Below are positions 1 to 9,659 of a stretch of 64,000 bases of DNA, in pieces. The number at the start of each line of letters is the position of its first letter. Position 1 is the stretch's first letter. Both the position numbers and the translations under genes were made by a program. The stretch comes from Neofusicoccum parvum (taxonomy: Eukaryota; Ascomycota; Dothideomycetes; Botryosphaeriales; Botryosphaeriaceae), in NCBI GenBank assembly GCA_020912385.1, contig CP087206.1, forward strand, positions 1,550,001 through 1,614,000, read 5' to 3'. Under the pieces are notes generated by a model that made no database searches, had not been told where the DNA came from, and was given only the letters and a program-made list of their open reading frames with translations.

Positions 1-250
1 GCGGGGTCCTGGCCAGATTCATACTGATCGCCAGGCCGCAGCGGAAACAGCAGCTTGCAGCCACATGACATTCGTGGAGAGATATAGAACAGCGGGGCAG
101 CCCCCAATTCCAGCTGGTTTTGGAGATGTGCTCCGGCTTACGACGCCTGTGGACGGCGGTAAGGTCGGCTGATAGTGGGGCAATGGTTGCTTCTCAAAAG
201 CCAACGCCTGCTCATGCCTTGCGTTGCAAGATCATTTCCCTGCACCCAAC

Positions 251-2222
251 ATGGCTGCCATCGACACCTCTTCCACGGCTGGTCTTGAGACGGCCGAGTT
301 TGACTTTGTCATTGTCGGCGGTGGCACTTCTGGCCTTGTGGTGGCATCACGATTGACCGACGATGAAAACATCCGCGTGTTAGTGCTTGAGGCGGGTCAG
401 AATCGGCTGGGAGATCCTAAAATCACCATCCCCGGCCTTGGTGCCAGCACCTACTTTGATCCGGACTACGACTGGTGCATTACCAGCGAGCCGCAGGTCC
501 GTATGCTGTCGTCGGCCAGAGGAGAAAACTGACCGTTGCCAGGAACATCTGAACGGCCGCTCGCTTGGCCAACCGGTTGGAAAGGTCCTTGGCGGGTCGT
601 CTGCGTAAGTCTAGCATTGATGGAACCTCTGGGGAATTATGGCTCACGAGCTCTGCAGAATCAATCTGGGCATGGTCATCTACCCATCCAAATCAGGCTT
701 TGATTCGTGGGAGAGGCTGGGAAATCCAGGCTGGGGATGGGAAACGATGGCGCCCTACTTCCGCAAATTCCACACCTTCACCGAGCCCGCAAGGAAGGAG
801 CTGCACGAGGAGCTCATGCTGGACTACCTGATAAAGGATGCGCAAGGTGATAGCGGTCCTGTCCAGGTCTCATTTGGCGGCGGTGACTGGTTCCCACCCT
901 TCAGCAAGGCCTGGCCACGCGCTTTCAAAGCCCTCAACCAGGAGCTCATTGGTGATCCCATCTCTGGCCTTGCAAACGGTGCTTTCAGCAACCCTGCCAC
1001 CATCGACCCTGTGACGAAAGAGAGGAGCCATGCCGCCTCTGCCTATTACCACAACAAGGCCCAGAAGCGCCCCAATCTCCGCGTGCTCACTGAAGCCTTG
1101 GTCGAGAAGGTCCTGTTGGAGAAGCAGCTCGACGGAACAGTCAAGGCGACCGGCGTCCAGTTCATAGCCAGAGACGGCCAAAGACGTCGCACCCTGGCCA
1201 AGCACGAAGTCATCCTTGCCGCTGGTGCACTTAAAACACCTCAACTGCTTGAGCTGTCCGGCATCGGCTCCGCGGAACTTCTCGCACAGCACGGCATCGA
1301 CTGTTTTGTCGACAATGCCAACGTCGGCGAAAACCTCCAAGACCACGGATTCGTCCCCTTTTCCTGGGAGGTTCAGGACCCGCTGACGTCGGGTGATCAG
1401 CTCCGGGATCCTGCTGTCCAGCAAGCGGCAATGGCGGCATACCAGTCTGCAGCTGCGGGGCCACTCTCAATTTGTCCACTCTCCTCCGCTTTCCTGCCTC
1501 TGCTCAATCAGGACCTTTCCCATACATCGCTGTCTGGCCTCCTGTCCCGCCATCTTGATGATCCCGGGTTGCCGACTCATCTCCGGGCCCAATACGATGT
1601 CCTCAGAGCCCAGCTGTCATCTCCAGACGACGCCTCGGGCCAATATACTCTTGCTCCTTTCCAGCTCTTGCCGGGCGCGGGGCCGTCTCCAACCGGCGTC
1701 TTTGGGATGTCGGCACCCGGCTTCTACGCCTCCATTGTATCAGTGTTGAACCATCCTTTCAGTCGAGGACGCATTCACATCAAGTCCGCGGACCCGACTA
1801 CGGCGCCTCTATTTGATCCTCGTACTATGTCGCATCCGCTCGACCTTGAACTTCACGCACGTCACACAATGCTGCTGGAACGGTTGCGAGCGACGTCTCC
1901 GTTGGCCGAGTTGTTTAAGGAGAATGGCCGACGCATACATAACGGTGGCAAGGCTGTGGAGACGCTAGAGGAGGCGCGCGAGGCAGTCAAGGATGGTTAC
2001 ATACCCCATTACCATGTGTGCGGAACTGCTGCTATGATGCCGCGGGAAGCGGGTGGCGTGGTGGATGCACGGTTAAGGGTGTATGGGACACGAGGATTGC
2101 GCGTCGTGGACGCCAGTGTGTTCCCGCTGATTCCAAGAGGAAACATACAGTCGGATGTCTACGCCGTGGCTGAGAGAGCAGCCGATGTTCTCAAGGAGGA
2201 ATGGATGGAGAGACAGCAGTAG
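251..2222 (+). CDS. GMC (glucose-methanol-choline) family FAD oxidoreductase
   Basis: Three exons, 251-496, 543-604 and 659-2222, give 623 aa. Introns of 46 and 54 nt have donors GTCCGT and GTAAGT and CAG acceptors. The joins restore the first GMC signature (GKVLGGSSAIN, about residues 95-105), which supports both introns. The N-terminus has the FAD-binding motif VIVGGGTSG near residues 20-28, followed by LVLEAG. A second signature (GALKTPQLLELSGIG) lies mid-protein. The C-terminus has HVCGTAAM, carrying the usual catalytic His, and RGNIQSDVYA, the GNTQA-like active-site segment. There is no signal peptide, so it is probably intracellular. The family oxidises alcohols, choline or aryl alcohols with FAD. 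The substrate cannot be told from sequence, and the next gene converges on it without a functional link. Confidence 0.9.
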
Positions 2223-2638
2223 ATGCTCTTTGTGGCAGCTTAGCCCGAGACGTCGGAACGGTCTGGTTGAGACCTCGAGAATGGTCATGTCGAAACGGTG
2301 AACCAAGAAGCATCCTTCACCAAACATAGTCAAGGTCATGCTGTTGCTCTGATAAACCGTCAATTTCATCTATTATAGCAATGGTCAGAAAACGCAAAGC
2401 AATAAACTTGCCCGCATTCTAATCGTCATGTCCCAGTCGTAATTCGTCATCGACCCCATCAGAACCGGTATCGAGCATCTCAGCAGAGTAACAAACGCAA
2501 GGCCATGTCGTTTTTCCCGGGTTTGCGGTGTGGAATTGAACCACCCAGACCAGTCTTTAAAACCCACGCCGTCCGCCCAGAAACATCGAGTAAAAGAAAC
2601 AAATGCATGTGTGGGGAAAGAAAAGTCATGGGGTTAAC
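2223..2638. other. convergent 3' intergenic region
   Basis: About 0.4 kb between the stop codons of the GMC oxidoreductase and the DUF3824-type gene. It presumably holds both 3' UTRs. I see no gene in it. Confidence 0.6.
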
Positions 2639-4354
2639 TCAGTACCGCCCAGCTGGCGCTCCCATCGGCGGCGGTGGCAGGTTGCCCGCGGAGTACGGGT
2701 TGGCGTCTGCGTAGGTCGAGGCGCCGTATGGCTGGTACGCGCCAGGAGCTGGGGTGGGATACGGGTTAGCAGTGCCGTTCATTATGGCGTTCCGGCTAGC
2801 GTCGCGGTTTGCTCGCTCGCGCTGTTTTCTCTTTTTGCGTCGCTTAGCCTCAAGCTCATGCACGTGGTGGCGCTGTTCGTTCATCTCCTTCCACTCGCTA
2901 AAGGCGCTCTTGATGCCGAGTGCTGCGATGCCGACGGCTGCTGCATCTTGCAACATATTCTTGCTCTTGCGCTTGCGAGCTTCTTCCGACGACATCTCAC
3001 CCTCGGAGACGAGCTTTCGCCGCTTCTCTGAAGCCACCATGGAGGAGTAGACGCCGTGTGCAGCGTGGATGGTTGCAACAGTCGCCAGGCCGGCGGTGAG
3101 GAGTTCCTTACCTCGCATTTTCTTCCGTTGCTGCTCCATGTCCGTTGTCGATTCCGAGCTCAAGCTGCTGTTACGCCTGTTGCGAGAAGTCATGGCGCCA
3201 GCGGTTGTGGCTGCACTCGTTTCGGGACCGCCCCTAGAGTACCCATCGTCGGAGGGCGGTTCGCGAGCGCGGCCGTAACGTCGACCGCGTGAGGGGACGT
3301 AGCTGTCGGCGCTCGAGCTGCTCGGTGACCGGCGGCGCCGCGACTTGGAGCGCACGCGGTCGTAGATGGCCTTGCCGGCCGCCGCGATGGCACCTGCTCC
3401 AGCAAGATTCTTGATGGCACCGCCGCCGCCGCCGCCTCCTTCCTCACCGCCGCGATCCATGGAGCGACCGCGCGAACGGCTGCGGCCGAAGAGTGAGCGA
3501 GCACGGGAGCGTGAGCGGGAACGAGATCTGCCCCGGGAGCCCGAGGCCTCTCTCGGGCCGTTTGCGAGACGGTTGGCGACCAAACCGCCAATGACGGCTT
3601 CGGCGGTGTGACGCTTGCTCTTCTTGTCTGGGTCTCTGTCGACCAGGCCATCAATTCCAGCGGCTCCAAGAGCAGCAGTTGCGATGCGAGTGCCCTTTTC
3701 GCCAGTCCAGGCGCCAGGATCCTTGCGGCTACGGAAAGCCTCGACTGCACCTGCGACGAGGGCGGCCTGGGCTGCTTGCTGCCACTTGCGCTCAGACTTG
3801 CCCCCGCCGCGGCCCCGGCTTCGGCTCCGCTCATCATAGTAGCGATCATGGCGATCGTAACGGTCGTGGTAGCGGTCGTCTTGACCACGGGATCTGCTCT
3901 TGCTGCGCGACTTGCCGAGCAGGCCGCCTACGACACCACCAAGACCGGCACCGTCAAGTAGTTCTTCGACCGTGGACTTGCGGCGCTCGCGGCGCGGCGG
4001 GCGGTCGTAATCGTCCGAGTAGTAGGGATCGTCGCGGCTCCGCCTGCCTCGCGGGGGCGGGGCATAGTCGCTGTAATCGTCGTCGTAGTACTCGCGGCGG
4101 CCGACAGAGCGGGTGCGGCGCGGAGGGCCATAGTTCTCGCGCACTTTGGTCCTGCGGTACTCGGCGCCGGGCGGAGGAAAATCGCGCGGGATGTCTTCGA
4201 TGCTGTCTTCGCGTGCAGGGCGGTAGACTAGGTCGCGCTGCGGCGGGCCGTTGCCGCGCTGGATGTACGTCTCCTCGACATACTCGGGCTCACGTGTGCG
4301 AGTGCGGCGCGAGTCGTGGCGACGCGGGCCGTCATCGTAGCCATACTGGGACAT
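2639..4354 (-). CDS. Arg/Ser-rich DUF3824-type protein
   Basis: Intronless reading frame of 571 aa. The first third is full of Arg, Asp and Tyr with charged repeats. The middle holds Gly/Ala-rich segments (ELLDGAGLGGVVGGLLG and AALVAGAVEAFRSRKDPGAW) separated by RS-rich linkers (SRSRGRSRSRSRSRARS). A poly-Gly run is followed by a KNLAGAGAIAAAGKAIYDR element. The C-terminal part has a long Lys/Arg-rich helix and a Pro/Tyr tail. Short Gly/Ala helical blocks between Arg/Ser/Lys tracts are what I associate with the fungal DUF3824 family, whose function is unknown to me. RS tracts suggest RNA or phosphorylation-dependent interactions, which is inference only. The start is the first ATG of the frame. 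The gene is divergent from the mitochondrial carrier gene. Confidence 0.75.
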   Translation of the reverse strand: MSQYGYDDGPRRHDSRRTRTREPEYVEETYIQRGNGPPQRDLVYRPAREDSIEDIPRDFPPPGAEYRRTKVRENYGPPRRTRSVGRREYYDDDYSDYAPPPRGRRSRDDPYYSDDYDRPPRRERRKSTVEELLDGAGLGGVVGGLLGKSRSKSRSRGQDDRYHDRYDRHDRYYDERSRSRGRGGGKSERKWQQAAQAALVAGAVEAFRSRKDPGAWTGEKGTRIATAALGAAGIDGLVDRDPDKKSKRHTAEAVIGGLVANRLANGPREASGSRGRSRSRSRSRARSLFGRSRSRGRSMDRGGEEGGGGGGGAIKNLAGAGAIAAAGKAIYDRVRSKSRRRRSPSSSSADSYVPSRGRRYGRAREPPSDDGYSRGGPETSAATTAGAMTSRNRRNSSLSSESTTDMEQQRKKMRGKELLTAGLATVATIHAAHGVYSSMVASEKRRKLVSEGEMSSEEARKRKSKNMLQDAAAVGIAALGIKSAFSEWKEMNEQRHHVHELEAKRRKKRKQRERANRDASRNAIMNGTANPYPTPAPGAYQPYGASTYADANPYSAGNLPPPPMGAPAGRY

Positions 4355-4652
4355 GGCGGCGGCCAGGCGCTCGGGCGAGCGTCGGTGAGGCGGTAGGTGA
4401 GACGAGCGAGCAGGGAGGCAGGAGTCTGTCCAGGGTCAGCGCGGTGGCCGGCGGGGCCTGGGACGAAGAAATACCTGGCGGGCGCTCGGGGCGGAGGTAG
4501 GTGGAAGGCTCAGCAACGAGGAACAAGTTGGGCGCGCAAAGAGAAGGCAGGTGGTGGGTGTCGGGCAGTGGGAAGTGGGCAGGCGCGCGGACGCCAGCTG
4601 GCGGTATTTATTGCAGGCTAAGATGGCCGGTGAGGGATCAGGGCGCGTCGAA

Positions 4653-4669
4653 GGCTGGAGGCTGGAGGC
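4653..4669. repeat. 7-bp tandem repeat, unit GGCTGGA (2.4 copies)
   Basis: Two perfect units plus three bases, in the intergenic region upstream of the DUF3824-type gene. Confidence 0.8.
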
Positions 4670-5005
4670 GTTGGGCGGGCACTGGGCAGGTGGGCAGGCA
4701 GCTAAGAGCAGCGGCGGCAGGCGGCGTGGGGTTCATGCTGGTTGCTTGCTATGACGCCAGTGCGCTCACGGTGAATCACATCGACGCCCTTATTGCGTCT
4801 CCCTGCAGCAGTGCGACCGAATGCCAGCGCAGAACGCGGGCGGGAGCAGCCCGAGATTCCTGTTTTGCGCGGCTGGTCGCGCGCCAGTGCGAACACCCTG
4901 CACTGCGCGGGCGGATCAGGGTCTGCCAGCGATCCGGATGGACACAGCGCGACGGCCGCCATCGCAGCGCCCGCCGCGGCCAGGTGGAGCGCCCTGCGGC
5001 TGTTT

Positions 5006-5026
5006 GCTGTTGGCTGCTGGCTGTTG
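5006..5026. repeat. 7-bp tandem repeat, unit GCTGTTG (3 copies, one mismatch)
   Basis: Units GCTGTTG, GCTGCTG, GCTGTTG, followed by a degenerate fourth unit. Intergenic. Confidence 0.75.
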
Positions 5027-5164
5027 GTGTTGGTTGCTGCTGCGGCTGTTGCAGCTTGCAGTTGGGCGCGCTGCGCTGCGGGCAGCTCGGCGGCCCAAGG
5101 AAAAAGGAACGAGACGTCGAGCAGGCCATGACGTAGCCCCGCCGCCCGGCGCTGACACTGACGA

Positions 5165-5210
5165 CCGCCCGCTGCCCGCTGCCCGCTGCCCGCTGGGTGC
5201 CCGCTGCCCG
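5165..5210. repeat. 7-bp tandem repeat, unit GCCCGCT (4 perfect copies plus 2)
   Basis: Four perfect head-to-tail copies at 5165-5192, a 4-bp interruption, then one perfect and one near-perfect copy. Intergenic. Confidence 0.9.
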
Positions 5211-5508
5211 CCCCGACTGCCGGTGCCGTTGTCACTGCCACTGCCACAGCCCCCTCACTGCCGCCACGCCAGGCCTCAGGCGACAGGGCTGACTGCCGGA
5301 GCGCGCGCGGCTCCCGCAACGGCTGTGTGCTGCGAGGTCGACGCTCGCGATCTGGGCGCCGGCTCGTATGCTCGTATCCGCGCGGACCCGGCTGGTAGCA
5401 CGTGCCTGGCCTGCGATCGGGCGGCGTCGGACGCTCGGAGTTCGGGCGGCAAATTCTCAGCTGCCACATCCATTATCTGATCATCACGAAGTTGAGTCCC
5501 CACGAGAG

Positions 5509-5510
<2 letters not shown>

Positions 5511-5541
<31 letters not shown>
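5511..5541. repeat. tetranucleotide repeat (GCCA)n
   Basis: About 31 bp of perfect 4-bp repeat (GCCA/CAGC) ending 19 bp before the carrier start codon, so probably in its 5' UTR. Confidence 0.9.
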
Positions 5542-5560
5542 CGACGTCGACACGCTCCCC

Positions 5561-6706
5561 ATGTCCGGCAACAACACCAACACAGACATCCTGCTGGTGC
5601 GCCGCTGCCCCGCCGCCCTCCAGCCAGCTGGTCCCGTGCTAATGCAGCCACACTCCCTCTAGGCTGGTGCGTTTGCAGCTTTCACCGTCGACCTGCTCGT
5701 CTACCCGCTCGACACCCTCAAAACCCGCCTCCAGTCGCCCGACTACTCGCGCCTGTACCTCAATGCCAAATCAAACACCATCAATCGCCCGGCCCTCTTC
5801 CGCGGCCTCTACCAGGGCATCGGCAGTGTCATAATAGCAACGCTCCCCTCTTGTATTCCCCCCGCCCCGCTCCTCCGTCCTAATTTCTGACAGCCTGAAG
5901 CAGGAGCGTTTTTTACCACCTACGAGGGCATCAAGGCCTTCCTGATCGCCCAGAATCCCAGCCTCAAGAATGGCTCCCATCTGCTGCCGCAGCCCGTCAT
6001 CCACTCCATTGCCTCCTCCATCGGCGAGCTTGTGTCGTGCGCAATCCTGACGCCCGCCGAAGTCATCAAGCAGAATGCGCAGATGGTTGACACACGTACC
6101 GGCGGCAATGCCACCGTGCAGACACTGGCCAAGTTTCGCTCGAACCCGCTCGCCCTCTGGCGTGGCTACACGGCATTGGCCGGCCGCAACCTGCCATTTA
6201 CTGCCCTGCAGTTCCCCATGTTCGAGCGCATGAAGGAGTATCTCAAGGCCTACCGTGACCGGACCGGCTCCAGGACTGGGTCGCTGGCCGAGAGCGGCAT
6301 GATCACAGCCATCAGCGCAGGCTCCGCGGGCAGCGTTGCCGCCGTCGTTACCACCCCCATTGACGTCATAAAGACGAGGATTATGCTGTCCGCTGCCGAA
6401 GCCCACCAACCGAAGCCCGACGCAAACCCCAATGCTCTAGTTGATGCCCTGGGAAACACGTCAAAGGATGGCGCTCTCAGCACTGTCAAGCAAGTATCAG
6501 GGAAGGGTGGCTCCAGGAAGTCGAGTCTGGCCATTGGCCGCGAGATCATCGCACAGGAGGGCATGCGTGGTATCTGGCGTGGAGGTGCCCTTCGTGCTGT
6601 CTGGACCATGGTTGGCAGCGGCTTGTATCTAGGTGTATATGAGAGTGGTCGGATTTGGCTGGCCCGCCGTAGAGGAGAAGATGTAAATGCAGAAGATTTG
6701 TTCTAG
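5561..6706 (+). CDS. mitochondrial carrier, S-adenosylmethionine carrier-like (SLC25)
   Basis: Exons 5561-5596, 5663-5852 and 5901-6706 encode 343 aa. Introns are 66 and 48 nt. The second acceptor is the AAG at 5898-5900, because this join gives the continuous family motif IATLPSSGAFFTTYEG. The three SLC25 repeats are visible, with signatures PLDTLKTRLQ, PAEVIKQNAQ and PIDVIKTRIM. The TPAEVIKQNAQ segment and the LPFTALQFPMFE segment resemble the yeast Pet8/SLC25A26 group, which imports S-adenosylmethionine into mitochondria. Substrate assignment is therefore by resemblance. Loops between repeats 2 and 3 are slightly expanded. The product should sit in the inner mitochondrial membrane. Confidence 0.88.
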
Positions 6707-7448
6707 CATGCATGGACCAGACGGGTCTGCGAGACCACCCTCGCTGAACAACGTCAATCCTCAAAGTCACCATTTGAGCACTGGGATGCGTTAGTGATTG
6801 GCTATCTTATTGAGCAATCCAAGCACTCGTCTAGATGAACTTTGCACATTGCTTCGCCTTCATCCGGACAAATGCGTATACTGTAAAAGGCTTCTTAGCT
6901 TAATGCCACGGGACATCCATAGAAGAATGGTCGTATTCTTTATTGCTTTTTCGTTTACATATCTTTTTGAAGACAGCCTGCCCAAAACCTAGTCCTACAC
7001 TTCTAAGTGAACTAGGCATCAGGCTCAATGACCCATTCTATCCTTCATTGATGGGCACCAATTCTAACCTTTCCCCTCGTTCAACTGGCGTCTGAATCGT
7101 GAAAACCTCAAGACAGCAGTGGTGGGTATCGTCGTTGAAGACCATGCGAATACGGGAAGGAGACCCGAGGATTATTAGGGCAAATAGAACAAGTATGACA
7201 CAGCCGCCGTGTCATGCCGACTACCTTTTTTTTCTTCCACATCCACGGCCCTTCTCGTCCCCCTTGATGCAAACAGGCATGATGCCGGAGACGCCGTAGG
7301 TGGATTGGAACGGGCGAAACTGAGGAATCGAGTGTCCAAAAGATGAGGCTGAAAGATCAACGTAGACAAGGATTCGCGGTGATGCCTGCGGTTGTTGAAT
7401 CCACAAGTTTCAAATTTAGGAAACGAAAGACACAAGACACTCGGTTGT
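6707..7448. other. convergent 3' intergenic region
   Basis: About 0.75 kb between the stops of the carrier gene and the ethanolamine kinase gene. The first half is AT-richer than its surroundings. No gene seen. Confidence 0.6.
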
Positions 7449-8854
7449 TCATTTCTCAGCCCAACGCCTCTCACGAAGGGGCAACTCGCCGGCGCGGGTA
7501 CCGAGCAGCTCCGCTTTCCAGGCCCAGTACTCGCCTAGGCGGACTTCGGCGTAGCTGGCATAGTCGAAGTCAATCTGGCTGATCTTGGCCTGGATCAGGG
7601 CCCAGATGCCCCAGTAGAAGCCGGGGACGCCACGGAAGTCATCGACCTCGCGGTACAGCTGCTCGGCCTTGGCGTCGATGTCTGCTTGGGGCAGGGGCTG
7701 GGGCAGGTGTGAGCTGTACGACGAGACGTACTCGCGAATAAAGTCACGACGCTCGGAGCGGGTCGGCAGGCAGTTGAAGTCGCAGTCGAAGCCACCCCAC
7801 TCGGCAAAGTGGTTACTGATGTCAAAGGCGGCGGGAGCGGGGGTGGCGTACTCATAGTCAATAAAGTCAACGCTCACGGCTTCGAGGGACGAGTCGGTCG
7901 CGTTGGATTCGGCCGTGGAGGCGGGGGATTCGCCGGTCGAGGGCTGGGGCTCGACGATGACGTTGCCGGAGAGGAGGTCGCAATGGCAGAAGACGAGGGG
8001 ATTGGCACTGATGCCAGGGGTCGAGCTCAGGCGGCTCACAAGCCAGATCAGCTCTTGCTGCAGAGTGGCCTTACGCTTCTTCTCGGCGTCGGAGCCGTGG
8101 GGCAGGGAGTGGATCCACTTTTGCATGACGGTCCAGAGGTTGGGCGAGGGCTGGTCCGGAGTGATGTTGTCGGCAGCCTCCAGCCACGAGCTCTTGCGGC
8201 GGTGCAAGCGGTCGTCCACGGCGGCGGCGGAGGGGTCGTCGGAGGGGATCTCGGTGATCAGGTAGGAGATGGGCAGTGTCGCGTGCCACTGGCCGAGGCG
8301 GCGGGCCACGCCACGCCAGACTTCCTGGCGGCGGAGATCGGGCGGCGAGCACACGGAGCCCTCGATGAACTTGTACAGCAGGCCATTCTCGAAGCGGGCA
8401 AGCAGCGGGGGCGCGAGCTTGTGGCGGGCGAGCAGGGAGTGCGAGCGAGTCTCTCCTGCGGGACGGGTGAGCAGGCTGCGGGGTACTAGGCGGGGCGGGG
8501 CGGGACGGGACAGGACCAACTTTCTCTGTCGATGAGGACGTCGGTGCCGCGGCCGTAGGCGCGCATGAGCACGGCCTCGCGGTCGATCTGCTCGTCGGAC
8601 AGGCCGGGCAGCTTGTTGATGGCCTTGAAGAGCTGGTGGGCAGGGGTTCAGCGCTCGTCTCGAGGCGGGAGCGGCGTGGGCGCGTGCCGTGGACGTACAG
8701 TGTTTGTGATGCCGTCGGTGAAGCGGACAAAGTCAATGGTGTCCTGGGTCTTGGTCCACTCGGGCCGGAGGGCCAGCACCAGCTCCAGGGCCGAGTCGTG
8801 CGCGCGGGCGCCGTCGTAGCGCAGCGGGATGTAGGGGAGCGCGTCGTGGTCCAT
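7449..8854 (-). CDS. ethanolamine kinase (choline/ethanolamine kinase family)
   Basis: Exons 8699-8854, 8521-8632 and 7449-8455 (read on the minus strand) encode 424 aa. Introns are 66 and 65 nt. The joins give FTDGITNTLFKAIN and VLIDRERETRSH, both typical of the family. The kinase core shows the catalytic/Brenner-type motif VFCHCDLLSGNVIV and the metal-binding VDFIDYEYATPAPAAFDISNHFAEW. Between them is a Ser/Thr/Glu insert. The enzyme phosphorylates ethanolamine with ATP in the first step of the CDP-ethanolamine branch of the Kennedy pathway, in the cytosol. ITNTL, the VDRE-like segment and WGGFDCDF favour ethanolamine over choline kinase, though dual activity is possible. It shares a promoter region with the divergent ClC gene. 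Confidence 0.9.
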
Positions 8855-9104
8855 GGCTAGGGCTCGGAGGGCGGGTCTGGGGTCGCGAGAGAGCGAGGAG
8901 GGTGGGAGACGGAGGCTGTCGCTCGGGAGCAGGCAAAGAGCGGGTCACGGCACGCTTTCATGTGAAATGATGTCGGCCCAGGGGCGTGGGGTCAGTGCGC
9001 GAGAGGCGACGTGTGGCCAGTGAGCACCGTCCGGATCGTTGGGGGTGTGGGAGCGACTCGGGGCGTGGGACGCGGTGGCGGCGGTGCGCCAGGCACAAGC
9101 ACCA

Positions 9105-9138
9105 GGGAGGGCCGCAGGGAGGGCCGCAGGGCGGGCCA
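9105..9138. repeat. 12-bp tandem repeat, unit GGGAGGGCCGCA (2 perfect copies plus partial)
   Basis: Two perfect copies at 9105-9116 and 9117-9128 and a diverged third, within the bidirectional promoter. Confidence 0.8.
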
Positions 9139-9166
9139 GGGACCAGCCGACGCACTCGCTCCGTGT

Positions 9167-9194
9167 GGCCGCTGGCCGCTGGCCGCTGGCCGCT
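9167..9194. repeat. 7-bp tandem repeat, unit GGCCGCT (4 perfect copies)
   Basis: Four perfect copies. The same unit recurs at 61933-61951, 52 kb away, also intergenic. Confidence 0.92.
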
Positions 9195-9659
9195 GGTAAG
9201 GCCCGTGGTGCTCGCTCGCTGCTGGCGATGCTGCGCGCTCACCGCCGGCCGCGCTGCACGCTCGCTGCTGGCCCTGCGCCGCCGCGCCAGAGCGGGCTGT
9301 TCGCCCGGCCACGACTTCCGGCCGCCGCATCGCGCTGGACCCTGACCTGCGCACGTGCCCCTCCAGCAGATCGCCGCCGTCGCCGCCGTCCGCGTGCGCA
9401 CTCGCCCAATCCGGTGCTGTCTCGAAGAGCCCGTCCCGCGACCACCACCACCTGCGACCCGATGGCCGTCTCATGGCCCTCCAGCGGCGCCCCGTCACGT
9501 GGGCCCGCCGCCCGCCGCCCGCCCTTATCGTGCTGCCCGCCACCGTCCACCGCGCTCCCGCCCTGGAGATAAGGACCGGTATATCATCGCCCGCCATGCT
9601 GGCCCGCCGCCGCCTGCTTCTCCTCTGCCGGCCTACCTGGACCCGGTGGACCCTCTGCC

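Larger units (their letters stand above)
4355..5560. other. divergent promoter region with tandem repeats
   Basis: About 1.2 kb between the start codons of the DUF3824-type gene and the mitochondrial carrier gene. It is very GC-rich, so several spurious long reading frames cross it on both strands. It contains three 7-bp-period arrays and a CAGC tetranucleotide array. No gene is supported. Confidence 0.6.
8855..9659. promoter_or_regulatory. bidirectional promoter region, ethanolamine kinase / ClC
   Basis: About 0.8 kb between two divergent start codons. Extremely GC-rich, with a 12-bp and a 7-bp tandem repeat. I could not place a convincing TATA element. Confidence 0.5.

Noticed and set aside
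2500..2600. A minus-strand GGTTCAATTCC, like a tRNA B box with a partial T-stem
   Set aside because: No A box or acceptor stem could be placed within tRNA distance.
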